Of a stretch of 64,000 nucleotides of DNA, positions 42,632 through 49,821 are shown in pieces. A program made the position numbers and the translations under genes. The DNA comes from Halorubrum sp. F4 (GTDB lineage: Archaea > Halobacteriota > Halobacteria > Halobacteriales > Haloferacaceae), in assembly GCF_027257195.1 (NCBI RefSeq), contig NZ_JAPDFS010000003.1, positions 240,859-304,858 on the forward strand, given 5' to 3'. Each line of letters begins with the position of its first letter. The first letter of the stretch is position 1. The notes under the pieces were generated by a model that searched no databases, was not told the origin of the DNA, and saw only the letters and a program-made list of their open reading frames with translations.

Positions 42632-42995
42632 ACTGAGGGGAGTAAGCCCCCTTCGGTTCGTCCCGACATTCGGCTGAGCGTCCGCGCCGTGGCCGGACTA
42701 CCTGATGGCGCGGACTTGCACCGGCGAGGATTCGCCGTTCCATCCGTTCCCGCCCGTCGGCCCTCCTCGGGTTAACTCCCTTCCCTTGCGGGTCGGTTCG
42801 CTCGTTCGCGGGGTCACCCGCGAACGCTGCCGGTCGCCTGCGGCGACCGAACGCGGATCATCGGTCGGGGCGGGGGGTGTCGTTGCTGTTCCAGAGCCAG
42901 CCGTCTCCGACTCCGGGCGTGTGCCCGGTCGCCCGTCCGGCCGGTGGGGGGACTTTCCTCATGCCAAAGGCACGGGAGTCGGGCTCCCTCTGTCC
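42628..42995 (-). ncRNA. rnpB: RNase P RNA component (archaeal type A)
   Basis: On the minus strand the conserved CR-I block GAGGAAAGTC (42951-42960) continues into CCCCCCAC. The 3' block GAACCGAAGGGGGCTTA (42643-42659) corresponds to the universal ACAGAAnnnGGCTTA region. P1 can form between the 5' GGACAGAGGGAG (about 42984-42995) and the 3' CTCCCCTCAGTCC (42630-42642). A TATA box lies 23-32 bases upstream. About 368 nt long; ends are set from P1 and may be off by roughly ten bases. It processes tRNA 5' leaders. Confidence 0.92.
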
Positions 42996-43017
42996 GTCAC
43001 CTCCTATCCCCGCTCCC

Positions 43018-43027
43018 GAGATAAGCG
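43018..43027 (-). promoter_or_regulatory. TATA box of rnpB
   Basis: Minus-strand CGCTTATCTC, 23-32 bases upstream of the inferred 5' end at 42995. It supports that end assignment. Confidence 0.55.
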
Positions 43028-43067
43028 ATCCGGTCGGGTCGACGGATCGGCCGACCGGTCCGGCACC

Positions 43068-44138
43068 TCACGCCCGCCCCGAGCGCTCGATACGCTCCGG
43101 AAGCGCCCCGTCGTACCCCTCGGGCACGTACGGACAGAGGGGATCGCTCGCGAGCGGGTCGCCGGCGTGTGCGTACGCTCGCGACCGACTCCCCCCGCAG
43201 ACGTGCTTGAACTCGCAGGCGCCGCACTTGCCCGTCAGCTTCTCAGGAGCGCGGAGCGCCTCGAAGAGATCGGCGTTCCGGTAGACGTCGACGACGGACC
43301 GCTCGCGGACGTTGCCCGCCGACTCGGGGAGGAACCCGGAGGGGTACACCTCGCCGACGTGGCTCACGAACGCGAACCCGCGGCCCGCCGTGATCCCGCC
43401 GCGACGCGCCGATCCCGTTCGATCGCCTTGGAGCCCGACGCGGCGGTAGAACGGCGCTTCGGTGGTCTTCACCCCGAACGGCTCCGCCGCGTCGACCTCG
43501 TGAAGCCACTCCATCACCGCCTCCGCTCGTTCGGGCGAGACCGGGTCGAGGACCCGCCCGCGACCGACGGGAACGAGGAAGAACACCGACCAGAGCACGG
43601 CCCCGAGCTCGCGGACGCGGTCCCGGATCGCGGGCAGCTCCCCGACCGTTTCCGCACAGACCGTCGTGTTGATCTGGAGCGGGAGGCCGGCCTCGCGGGC
43701 CGCCTCCGCCGCCGCGACGGTGTCCGCGAAGCTCGCCTCGCCGCGGAACGCGTCGTGGCTCTCGGCGGTCGCGCCGTCGAGGCTGAGCGCCATCCGTCGG
43801 ACGCCGGCGTCCGACAGCTCGCGGACCCGTTCGGGCGTGAGCGACCGGGTACCGCTCGGGGTGACGGTCATCCGGTTGCCGAGGTCGGTGCCGTACTCGA
43901 CGAGTTCGAGGAGGTCCTCGCGGGCGAGCGGGTCGCCCCCGGAGAGCACGACCAGCTGGCCGTCGCCGAACTCGGCGGCCTCGCGGAGCAGTCGCCTTCC
44001 CTCCTCGGTGGTGAGCTCGTCCGGGTGGCGAGCCGGCCGCGCGTCCGCCCGACAGTGCCGGCAGGCGAGCTCGCACGCCTGCGTGACCTCCCACACGAGC
44101 ACGAGCGGGCGGCGGTCGGTGTCGAGGTCGTCGAACAT
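43068..44138 (-). CDS. Radical SAM/SPASM enzyme (TIGR04053-like)
   Basis: A 356-residue radical SAM protein. The 4Fe-4S/SAM motif is CELACRHC (CxxxCxxC) after VLVWEVTQA. VVLSGGDPLAREDLLELVEYG is the GGxP-type SAM-binding region. The C-terminal SPASM half-cluster CGACEFKHVCGGSRSRAY with a later CPY binds auxiliary clusters. SPASM enzymes modify peptides or tetrapyrroles. The start at 44138 (MFDDLDTDRRPLVLVWEV) is set just before the conserved core. It diverges from a coupled pair of a PaaB-like protein and an AhbC-like enzyme. Family name from memory; substrate unknown. Confidence 0.88.
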   Translation of the reverse strand: MFDDLDTDRRPLVLVWEVTQACELACRHCRADARPARHPDELTTEEGRRLLREAAEFGDGQLVVLSGGDPLAREDLLELVEYGTDLGNRMTVTPSGTRSLTPERVRELSDAGVRRMALSLDGATAESHDAFRGEASFADTVAAAEAAREAGLPLQINTTVCAETVGELPAIRDRVRELGAVLWSVFFLVPVGRGRVLDPVSPERAEAVMEWLHEVDAAEPFGVKTTEAPFYRRVGLQGDRTGSARRGGITAGRGFAFVSHVGEVYPSGFLPESAGNVRERSVVDVYRNADLFEALRAPEKLTGKCGACEFKHVCGGSRSRAYAHAGDPLASDPLCPYVPEGYDGALPERIERSGRA

Positions 44139-44257
44139 CGTTGCCGAAGCGTACACGCCGGCCCCCAATCAGCGATCGAACGAACGTGTTCGCGTGCGTT
44201 CCCAGGGTCCGGGAGACCGCTCGAACCGATATGGCCGCGCCGCAGGTATGGAGCCGT

Positions 44258-44635
44258 ATGGTCGAGAAAGCACGACGGAGAGCCGACGAGACGCCCCGTC
44301 GGACGCGGGAGCGGCGATGGGAGGTGTTCGTTCGCGAGTCCGAATCGGAGCCGATGTGCCGCGTCGGGACGGTCGCGGCCCCGTCCCCCGAGGTCGCCCA
44401 CGAGGAGGCGAGCCGGCTGTTCGCGTGGTACGCCCGCGACGTCTGGCTCTGTCCGGCCGACGAGACCCACCGGTTCTCGACGTACTCGCTCGAGGACGAC
44501 GGGGCGGAGGACGCCGCGGGGACGGACGAGGACGCCGACGCGCGCGGGACGTCCGAACCGCGGGTCTACGAGGAAACGGAGGGAACGCCGGACGGGTCGG
44601 CGCCGAAAGCCCGGAAGGACGAGGACCCTCGATGA
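44258..44635 (+). CDS. PaaB-like radical-SAM partner protein (Htur_1727-like family)
   Basis: A 125-residue protein with a PaaB-like core, RRWEVFVRESESEPMCRVGT, then VAHEEASRLFAWYARDVWLC. An acidic/Lys-rich tail (about 85-125) follows. It matches my recollection of the haloarchaeal Htur_1727 family, annotated as a radical-SAM-partnered candidate RiPP precursor or partner. The stop overlaps the ATG of the downstream radical SAM gene (ATGA), which supports a physical or stoichiometric partnership. I chose the ATG at 44258; the ATG at 44231 would add nine residues. The PaaB likeness argues for a subunit rather than a peptide substrate. Confidence 0.75.
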   Translation: MVEKARRRADETPRRTRERRWEVFVRESESEPMCRVGTVAAPSPEVAHEEASRLFAWYARDVWLCPADETHRFSTYSLEDDGAEDAAGTDEDADARGTSEPRVYEETEGTPDGSAPKARKDEDPR

Positions 44636-45855
44636 TCTCGATCAGCAAGCTGCTCTGCGGGCTCGACGCCGAGAGCGACGGGCTCCGGTACGACGCCGCC
44701 GACGACTCGGCGGAGCCGCAGATCACGGAGCGGAAACAGCGACGTCCGGTCGTCGTCTGGAACGCGACGAAGCGGTGTAACCTCTACTGTGACCACTGTT
44801 ACGCGGGTGCGGACGCCGAGGGAGCCCCCGGCGAGCTCTCCACGGCGGAGGCGAAGGGGCTCCTCGGTCAGCTCGCCGACTACGGCGTCCCGGTCGTGCT
44901 CTTCTCGGGCGGCGAGCCGCTGCTGCGCGAGGACCTCCCCGAACTCGTTTCGTACGCCGCCGACCGCGGGATCCGGCCGGTGTTATCGACGAACGGGACG
45001 CTCCTCACGCGGGAGGCCGCCGCCGAGTTGAAGCGGGCCGGACTTCGGTACGCCGGCGTCTCCGTCGACGGACTCGCCGAGCGCAACGACGCGTTCCGGG
45101 GGCGGGACGGGGCGTTCGACGCGGCGGTCCGCGGCATCGAGGCGTGTCTCGACGTCGGGTTGAAGACGGGGCTCCGGTACACCATCACCGAGGCGAACGC
45201 GCCCGACCTCGAGGGCGTGGTCGACCTGCTCACCGACGTCGGCGTCGATCGCTTCTGTTTCTACCACCTCGATTACGGCGGTCGCGGCGCGGACATCGTC
45301 GACGTCGACCTCTCGCCCGAGCGGAAACGCGAGGCGGTGCGGACACTCTGTGACCTCACCCGCGAGTACCACGACCGCGGCGAGGAGATCGAGACGCTGC
45401 TCGTCGGCAACTACGCCGACGCCGGCTACCTCGTCGAGTACGCCCGCCGCGAGCTGGGCCCGGACCACGCCGAGCGGATCCGGACGTACCTCGAGCGCAA
45501 CGGGGGCGACCCGGCCGGCGAGCGCGTCGCCGACGTCGACCCCGTCGGCAACGTCCACCTCACGCAGTTCTGGCAGGGCCACAGCCTCGGCAACGTCCGC
45601 GAGCGCCCGTTCGCCGCGATCTGGGAGGACGAGTCGGACCCGCTGCTGTCCGCGCTCCGGGACCGCGACGACCGGCTCACCGGGCGGTGTTCGGAGTGTC
45701 AGTATCGCTCGATCTGTCGCGGCGGATCGCGGCTTCGAGCGCTGCGGACGACCGGCGACCTCTTCGCGCCCGATCCGCAGTGTTACCTCCGCGAGGACGA
45801 GATCGCGCCGGACGCCGCGACCGAAGTCGACCGAGTCGGCGACGCGGCGGACTGA
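44632..45855 (+). CDS. Radical SAM/SPASM enzyme, AhbC-like (heme/peptide modification family)
   Basis: A 407-residue radical SAM enzyme. The N-terminus MISISKLLCGL...PVVVWNATKRCNLYCDHCYA resembles the AhbC enzymes that deacetylate didecarboxysiroheme in archaeal heme synthesis. The CxxxCxxC motif is intact. GEPLLREDL in the SAM pocket, VGVDRFCFYHLDYGGRG and the SPASM cluster CSECQYRSICRGGSR with a later Cys are seen. It is translationally coupled to the PaaB-like partner and faces another radical SAM gene. AhbC itself, or a haloarchaeal paralogue with a protein partner, are both possible; annotation pipelines may call it TIGR04347. Confidence 0.85.
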   Translation: MISISKLLCGLDAESDGLRYDAADDSAEPQITERKQRRPVVVWNATKRCNLYCDHCYAGADAEGAPGELSTAEAKGLLGQLADYGVPVVLFSGGEPLLREDLPELVSYAADRGIRPVLSTNGTLLTREAAAELKRAGLRYAGVSVDGLAERNDAFRGRDGAFDAAVRGIEACLDVGLKTGLRYTITEANAPDLEGVVDLLTDVGVDRFCFYHLDYGGRGADIVDVDLSPERKREAVRTLCDLTREYHDRGEEIETLLVGNYADAGYLVEYARRELGPDHAERIRTYLERNGGDPAGERVADVDPVGNVHLTQFWQGHSLGNVRERPFAAIWEDESDPLLSALRDRDDRLTGRCSECQYRSICRGGSRLRALRTTGDLFAPDPQCYLREDEIAPDAATEVDRVGDAAD

Positions 45856-45883
45856 CCCGCCAGGTTTCGCCCGTCGATCCCGG

Positions 45884-46846
45884 TCAAGTCGGGAGCAGCG
45901 AGACCAGCGCCGCGCCGCCCTCGGCCATCTCCCCGAGTTCGTCGCTGTACGTGACGGTGACGTACAGCAGGGTGAATATCACCGCGTTGTGGAGGCCGTG
46001 GAGCAGCGCCGGGACGACCAGGTTCTCGGTGTGCTCGTAGACCGCGCCGAAGACGAGACTCGGGAAGAAGAGGATCGCGACCGTGGTGAGTCGCCCGGAG
46101 ATCCCGCCCGTCAGCGCCATCACGTGGATGAACGCGAAGATCCCGGAGGCGATCGCGATGGCGGGCGCGGCCGGAAGCGACTCCCGGAGCCGCCCCTGGA
46201 CGACCCCGCGGTAGAGGATCTCCTCCGACGGGCCGACCACGAGGAACATGGCGACGATGAAGAGCGGGATGATCGTCGGGTTCTGCACGGCGAGCTCCGC
46301 GCTCTGGTTCGAGGCCGTCTCCGCGCCGAGCAGCTGGACGACGGTGGAGACGACGAGCAGCGTGAGCACGATCACGACCCACCCGCCGACGACGAGGCCG
46401 AGATCCGTCAGGCTCGGCCGCCGCACTCCCAGGTACGATCGGATCCCCGACCGGTCGAATCCCCGCCACGCGAGGTAGCCGACCGCGAGCCCGCCGAACG
46501 CGACGTACTGGCCCACGATCAGCGTGAGCACCAGGCTCACGAAGAGCGGCAGCCCGCCGACGAGACGGTCGACGAGGAAGACGCCCTGCCCCCCGAGGAC
46601 GGCGATCACGGGGCCGAGAACCCCGAGCCCGACGGCGGCCGCGACCGCGATCGCGGGGGACTCGGCGACGGTCGTTTCCGACGGCTCGCCCGCCGTCGCC
46701 GTCCCGCTTCCGGTTGCCGTTTCACCCGCCGACGCCGTCCCGTCCGCGGCCGCCGTCTCGTCCGCGGCCGCCGCCTCGTCCGCGGCCGCCGCCTCGTCGT
46801 CCGTCGTCACGCGATCGACCGAGTCGTCGCCGGAGGGTCCCGTCAT
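45884..46846 (-). CDS. CPBP family intramembrane glutamic protease (Abi/Rce1-like)
   Basis: A 320-residue membrane protein with about eight TM helices. CPBP motif 1 is VVGPSEEILYRGVVQGRL (EExxxR) and motif 2 FAFIHVMAL (FxxxH), with a third motif HGLHNAVIF near the end. The N-terminus (about 1-55) is an unusual Ala/Asp/Glu/Thr run with repeated AAADE/AAADG units. The ATG at 46846 is chosen over one at 46873 because an AT-rich box lies about 25 bases upstream of it. Substrate unknown; the family includes CAAX proteases and bacteriocin self-immunity proteins. Confidence 0.88.
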   Translation of the reverse strand: MTGPSGDDSVDRVTTDDEAAAADEAAAADETAAADGTASAGETATGSGTATAGEPSETTVAESPAIAVAAAVGLGVLGPVIAVLGGQGVFLVDRLVGGLPLFVSLVLTLIVGQYVAFGGLAVGYLAWRGFDRSGIRSYLGVRRPSLTDLGLVVGGWVVIVLTLLVVSTVVQLLGAETASNQSAELAVQNPTIIPLFIVAMFLVVGPSEEILYRGVVQGRLRESLPAAPAIAIASGIFAFIHVMALTGGISGRLTTVAILFFPSLVFGAVYEHTENLVVPALLHGLHNAVIFTLLYVTVTYSDELGEMAEGGAALVSLLPT

Positions 46847-46919
46847 TGCCCCCGGTTGGTGCCGGTCGGGCAAAGGGTTTGTCCGTCGACCGCACCGCGG
46901 TCGCGGGGCGAAGCGCCCG

Positions 46920-47465
46920 TCAACGGTACAACAGCTCGTACCAGGTCACGGCGGTCACCGCCCGGCCGTCGCGGAGTTCGTCGTCGACGACGCTCGCGAG
47001 CAGGTCGTCGTACGGGACCGTCTCCACCGCGATGGATTCATCGCGGTCGAGGTCGCGGTCGGCGGTGGGCTCACACCCCGTCGCGAGGAAGTGGTGGTGG
47101 ACCGCGTTCGTCACGCCGTTGGCCGGCTCGACGGTCGTGAGCCGCTCGAAGTTCTCGGCCTCGTAGCCCGTCTCCTCGGCCAGCTCGCGGGCGGCCGCCC
47201 GCTCGAGGTCGTCGCGGTCCTCGGGCTCGACCGTTCCCGCGGGGAGCCCGCGGTTGGTCCGGCCGACGGCCTGTCGCCACTCGTCGATGACGACGGCGTC
47301 GCCGTCGGGCGTCAGCGGCAACACGACGACGGCCGGCGGCTCGTCGACGTAGTGGTACTCCCCCTCGCCGTCGTCCGGGAACCGCACCTCGTCGCGGCGC
47401 ACGTCGAACCCCGGACAGCGGTAGTCGATCTCGGTATCCGTCGTCTCCCACGCGAGGTCGTCCAT
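46920..47465 (-). CDS. NUDIX hydrolase (ADP-ribose pyrophosphatase-like)
   Basis: A 181-residue NUDIX enzyme. The Nudix box is GTVEPEDRDDLERAAARELAEETGYEAE, close to GX5EX7REUXEEXGU with Glu ligands REL-AEE, though with an insertion-like DRDD. The preceding VVVLPLTPDGDAVVIDEWRQAVGRTNRGLPAG fits the ADP-ribose/nucleotide-sugar subgroup. It should hydrolyse a nucleoside diphosphate linked to a moiety; the substrate is unknown. It lies on the same strand as the CPBP gene, about 70 bases upstream of it. Confidence 0.9.
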   Translation of the reverse strand: MDDLAWETTDTEIDYRCPGFDVRRDEVRFPDDGEGEYHYVDEPPAVVVLPLTPDGDAVVIDEWRQAVGRTNRGLPAGTVEPEDRDDLERAAARELAEETGYEAENFERLTTVEPANGVTNAVHHHFLATGCEPTADRDLDRDESIAVETVPYDDLLASVVDDELRDGRAVTAVTWYELLYR

Positions 47466-47582
47466 ACCTCCGGATCGGCGCTCCGCGAGGTAAACCCTCG
47501 GCATCGGATCGGCTGTGGTCCGCTCGCTCCGAACCGCTTACTCCGATCCACTCGCTCCGGACCACCCGTCCGGACGGGCGGA

Positions 47583-48020
47583 TCAGGCCTCCCGAACGCT
47601 CCCGACGATCCGGGCAGCAACCGTCCCGGCGACCCACGCGAGCGTCCCCAAGACGAGCGCCTCGATCCCGACGAAGACGAGCCCGTCGACCCCGAGGAAC
47701 GCGACGAGCCGTTCGCCGAGGGAGCGGCCCGAGAGGCCGAGGAGGTAGTGGTCGGCGCTGTATCCGAGCAGGGACGCGTAGACGGTCACCCACGCGACCG
47801 CCAGTCCCCCGCGCCGGTACGCGAGCGCCGCGGCCGCGACGACTCCCACCGCGGCCGCGTCTCCCGCGAGGAACACGGCGCCGCCGGCGATCGTGAACAC
47901 GCCGACAGCGTAGGCGGCGAAGACGCCGAGGAAACACGCCAGCGGCACGGTCAGCCGGGGCGACGGGATCGCCCGGATCTCGGGTCGACGGAGGAGGCGC
48001 GCGCGGATCGACGGGGACAT
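47583..48020 (-). CDS. Small membrane protein of unknown function (four TM)
   Basis: A 145-residue protein with an Arg-rich N-terminus (MSPSIRARLLRRPEI) and about four TM helices (about 22-48, 52-70, 72-92, 110-140). No recognisable catalytic motif. The start is set by MSPSIRAR at 48020; an upstream ATG adds non-conserved Arg/Gly residues. It lies between the NUDIX gene and an inverted copy of the dispersed repeat. Confidence 0.65.
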   Translation of the reverse strand: MSPSIRARLLRRPEIRAIPSPRLTVPLACFLGVFAAYAVGVFTIAGGAVFLAGDAAAVGVVAAAALAYRRGGLAVAWVTVYASLLGYSADHYLLGLSGRSLGERLVAFLGVDGLVFVGIEALVLGTLAWVAGTVAARIVGSVREA

Positions 48021-48069
48021 GTGTGGCCGTCGATCCGCTCGGTACATAGTATCCCCGACGCCTGCCGGT

Positions 48070-48240
48070 CGGCGCGCCCGTGAGTGCCCGCAGGGCACGA
48101 ACGGACCGCGAGGGAGTCAGTCGTCCGGAGCAACGCGGAGGGCGACTGACGAGGCTGGGGAGGGCTGAGGTGCGAGGCCGTGCGATACGGGACTGTGCGA
48201 TCCAGGACCGTGCGGTGCGGCATGGGGCTTTGGAAGCGCT
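48070..48240 (-). repeat. Dispersed intergenic repeat, copy 3 (inverted)
   Basis: Reading the minus strand gives CTTCCAAAGCCCCA (48223-48236), the core (48150-48173) with two base changes, and CTCCCTCGCG (48107-48116), all in the same order as copy 1. It fills the gap between the small membrane protein and dinB, with no ORF. Confidence 0.6.
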
Positions 48241-48302
48241 CACCGCGTCGGCGGTTTCGTCCGACCGGTCGACCGATCGATCCCCCTCCCTCCGATCCGC
48301 CA

Positions 48303-49721
48303 TCACGCCCAGTCGTCGAGCGAGGCCTGCCCGTCGCGGTCGCTCGGCTCGACCCGATCATCGGCCCCGCCTTCGTCCCGCGGATCGTCGCCGATCCAGT
48401 CGGTGAGCTTGCCGCCGTCGCCGTCGGACGCGTCGCGGACGTTCCGGCCGGCCCGTCCGCCGTCCACGTCTTCGTCGCTCACTCCCTCGTCCTCCTCGAA
48501 CCCGCCGAGCGTCGCCTGATCGCTCTCGGCGAAGTCGAGGTTCGACACGCGGACGCCGAGCTTGCGGACCGCGTCGCCGTCGAACTCCGCGAGCAGTTCC
48601 AGCGCGACCGCCTCGACCAACTCGGGGTCGTCGACCGGGCCGGGGAGGCTCCGCGCGCGGGTGTTGACGTCGAACGGCGGCTCGACCGCCTTGATCCCGA
48701 TCGTGCGGTACAGACAGCCCCGCTCGCGGGCCCGGCGGGCCACGTCGGCCGCGAGCGCCGAGACGGTCTCCCGCTTCCGCTTCCCGTCCGCCGTCCGCGG
48801 CAGCGACGACTCCCGCGAGAGGCTCTTCGGGAGCCCCCGCGGAGTCACCTCGCGGTCGTCCTCGCCGCGGGCGCGGCGGACCAACTCCCGGCCGCGGTCG
48901 CCGAACTCCTCGGCCAACGCCTCCGGATCGGCGGCGGCCACGTCGCCGACGGTCTCGATCCCCCGCTCCGCCAGCGCGCGCTCGGTCACCGGGCCGACCC
49001 CGTGGAGCGCCGCGGTCGGCAGCGGCGCGAGGAACGTCTCGACCGAGCCGGGCGGCACGACGACGAGGCCGTCCGGCTTGTCCGCGTCGCTCGCGACCTT
49101 CGCGGCCGACATGTTCGGCGCGACGCCGACGCTCGCGGGCACGCCCGCCTCGCGCTCGATGCGCTCTCCGACGTGCCGGGCGTATCCCTCCGCGAGCGTT
49201 CGGACCTCGCTCGGCCCCGCCGCGGCGCTGGGGGCCGGATCGCCCCCGTCGGCCGCGGCGTCCCAGGCGGTCCGGTCGGTGACGTCGAGGTACGCCTCGT
49301 CGATGCTCACCTCGCGGACGACGTCGGCGCAGTCGTGGAGGACCGCCTTCACCTCGGCGGCGACCTCCTCGTAGAAGGCCAGGTCGACGGGGAGGTAGCG
49401 GCCCGCCTCCGCCGGGTCGGGCGCGTCAGGGTCCTCCGGGTCCGCGTCCGCGCGCCGCGGGAGCCGCTCGAGCGCCTCGGAGATCGGCATCGCGCTCTCG
49501 ACGCCGAACGCGCGGGCCTCGTAGCTCGCGGTCGCGACCGCGCCGATCGTCTCGCCGGGCTCGTATCCCATTCCGACCACGACCGGTTCACCGCGGAGAT
49601 CGGGCTCGCGCAGGCGCTCACAGGAGGCGTAAAAGCAGTCCATGTCGACGTGGCAGACGACGCGGTCCGGCCCGCTCGCGTCGTCGCCCGCGTCGGCTCC
49701 GGGGAGCGTCCCGCCGTCCAT
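48303..49721 (-). CDS. dinB: DNA polymerase IV / Y-family translesion polymerase
   Basis: A 472-residue Y-family polymerase. Catalytic motifs are VVCHVDMDCFYASCE (metal ligands) and REVSIDEAYLDVTD (SIDEAY). VGVAPNMSAAKVASDADKPDG and the helix-hairpin-helix-like LHGVGPVTERALAERGIETVGDV follow. The little-finger domain ends near residue 390. The acidic tail contains three PCNA-interacting-peptide-like segments: QATLGGF, GKLTDWIG and terminal QASLDDWA. The ATG at 49721 lies before the VVCHVDMDCF core; extending further runs into the promoter of the divergent kinase. Confidence 0.94.
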   Translation of the reverse strand: MDGGTLPGADAGDDASGPDRVVCHVDMDCFYASCERLREPDLRGEPVVVGMGYEPGETIGAVATASYEARAFGVESAMPISEALERLPRRADADPEDPDAPDPAEAGRYLPVDLAFYEEVAAEVKAVLHDCADVVREVSIDEAYLDVTDRTAWDAAADGGDPAPSAAAGPSEVRTLAEGYARHVGERIEREAGVPASVGVAPNMSAAKVASDADKPDGLVVVPPGSVETFLAPLPTAALHGVGPVTERALAERGIETVGDVAAADPEALAEEFGDRGRELVRRARGEDDREVTPRGLPKSLSRESSLPRTADGKRKRETVSALAADVARRARERGCLYRTIGIKAVEPPFDVNTRARSLPGPVDDPELVEAVALELLAEFDGDAVRKLGVRVSNLDFAESDQATLGGFEEDEGVSDEDVDGGRAGRNVRDASDGDGGKLTDWIGDDPRDEGGADDRVEPSDRDGQASLDDWA

Positions 49722-49821
49722 CGTTCGACCGTCGGCCCCGCGTCGACTTAAGCGCCGGCCACGCGCGGCGGAGGTGAAACCGAGGCGATACGCGTTTATC
49801 CGGTCCGTCCGTGGATCGACC

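Noticed and set aside
43063..43075. GCACCTCACGCC near the end of the TIGR04053-like gene, matching 12 bases of the repeat core.
   Set aside because: The flanking repeat blocks are absent and the match overlaps a coding end, so it is probably chance or a tiny remnant.
42705..44780. A 691-codon plus-strand frame spanning RNase P RNA and the radical SAM gene.
   Set aside because: It crosses a structured RNA gene and the antisense of a conserved enzyme, and its residues are low-complexity.
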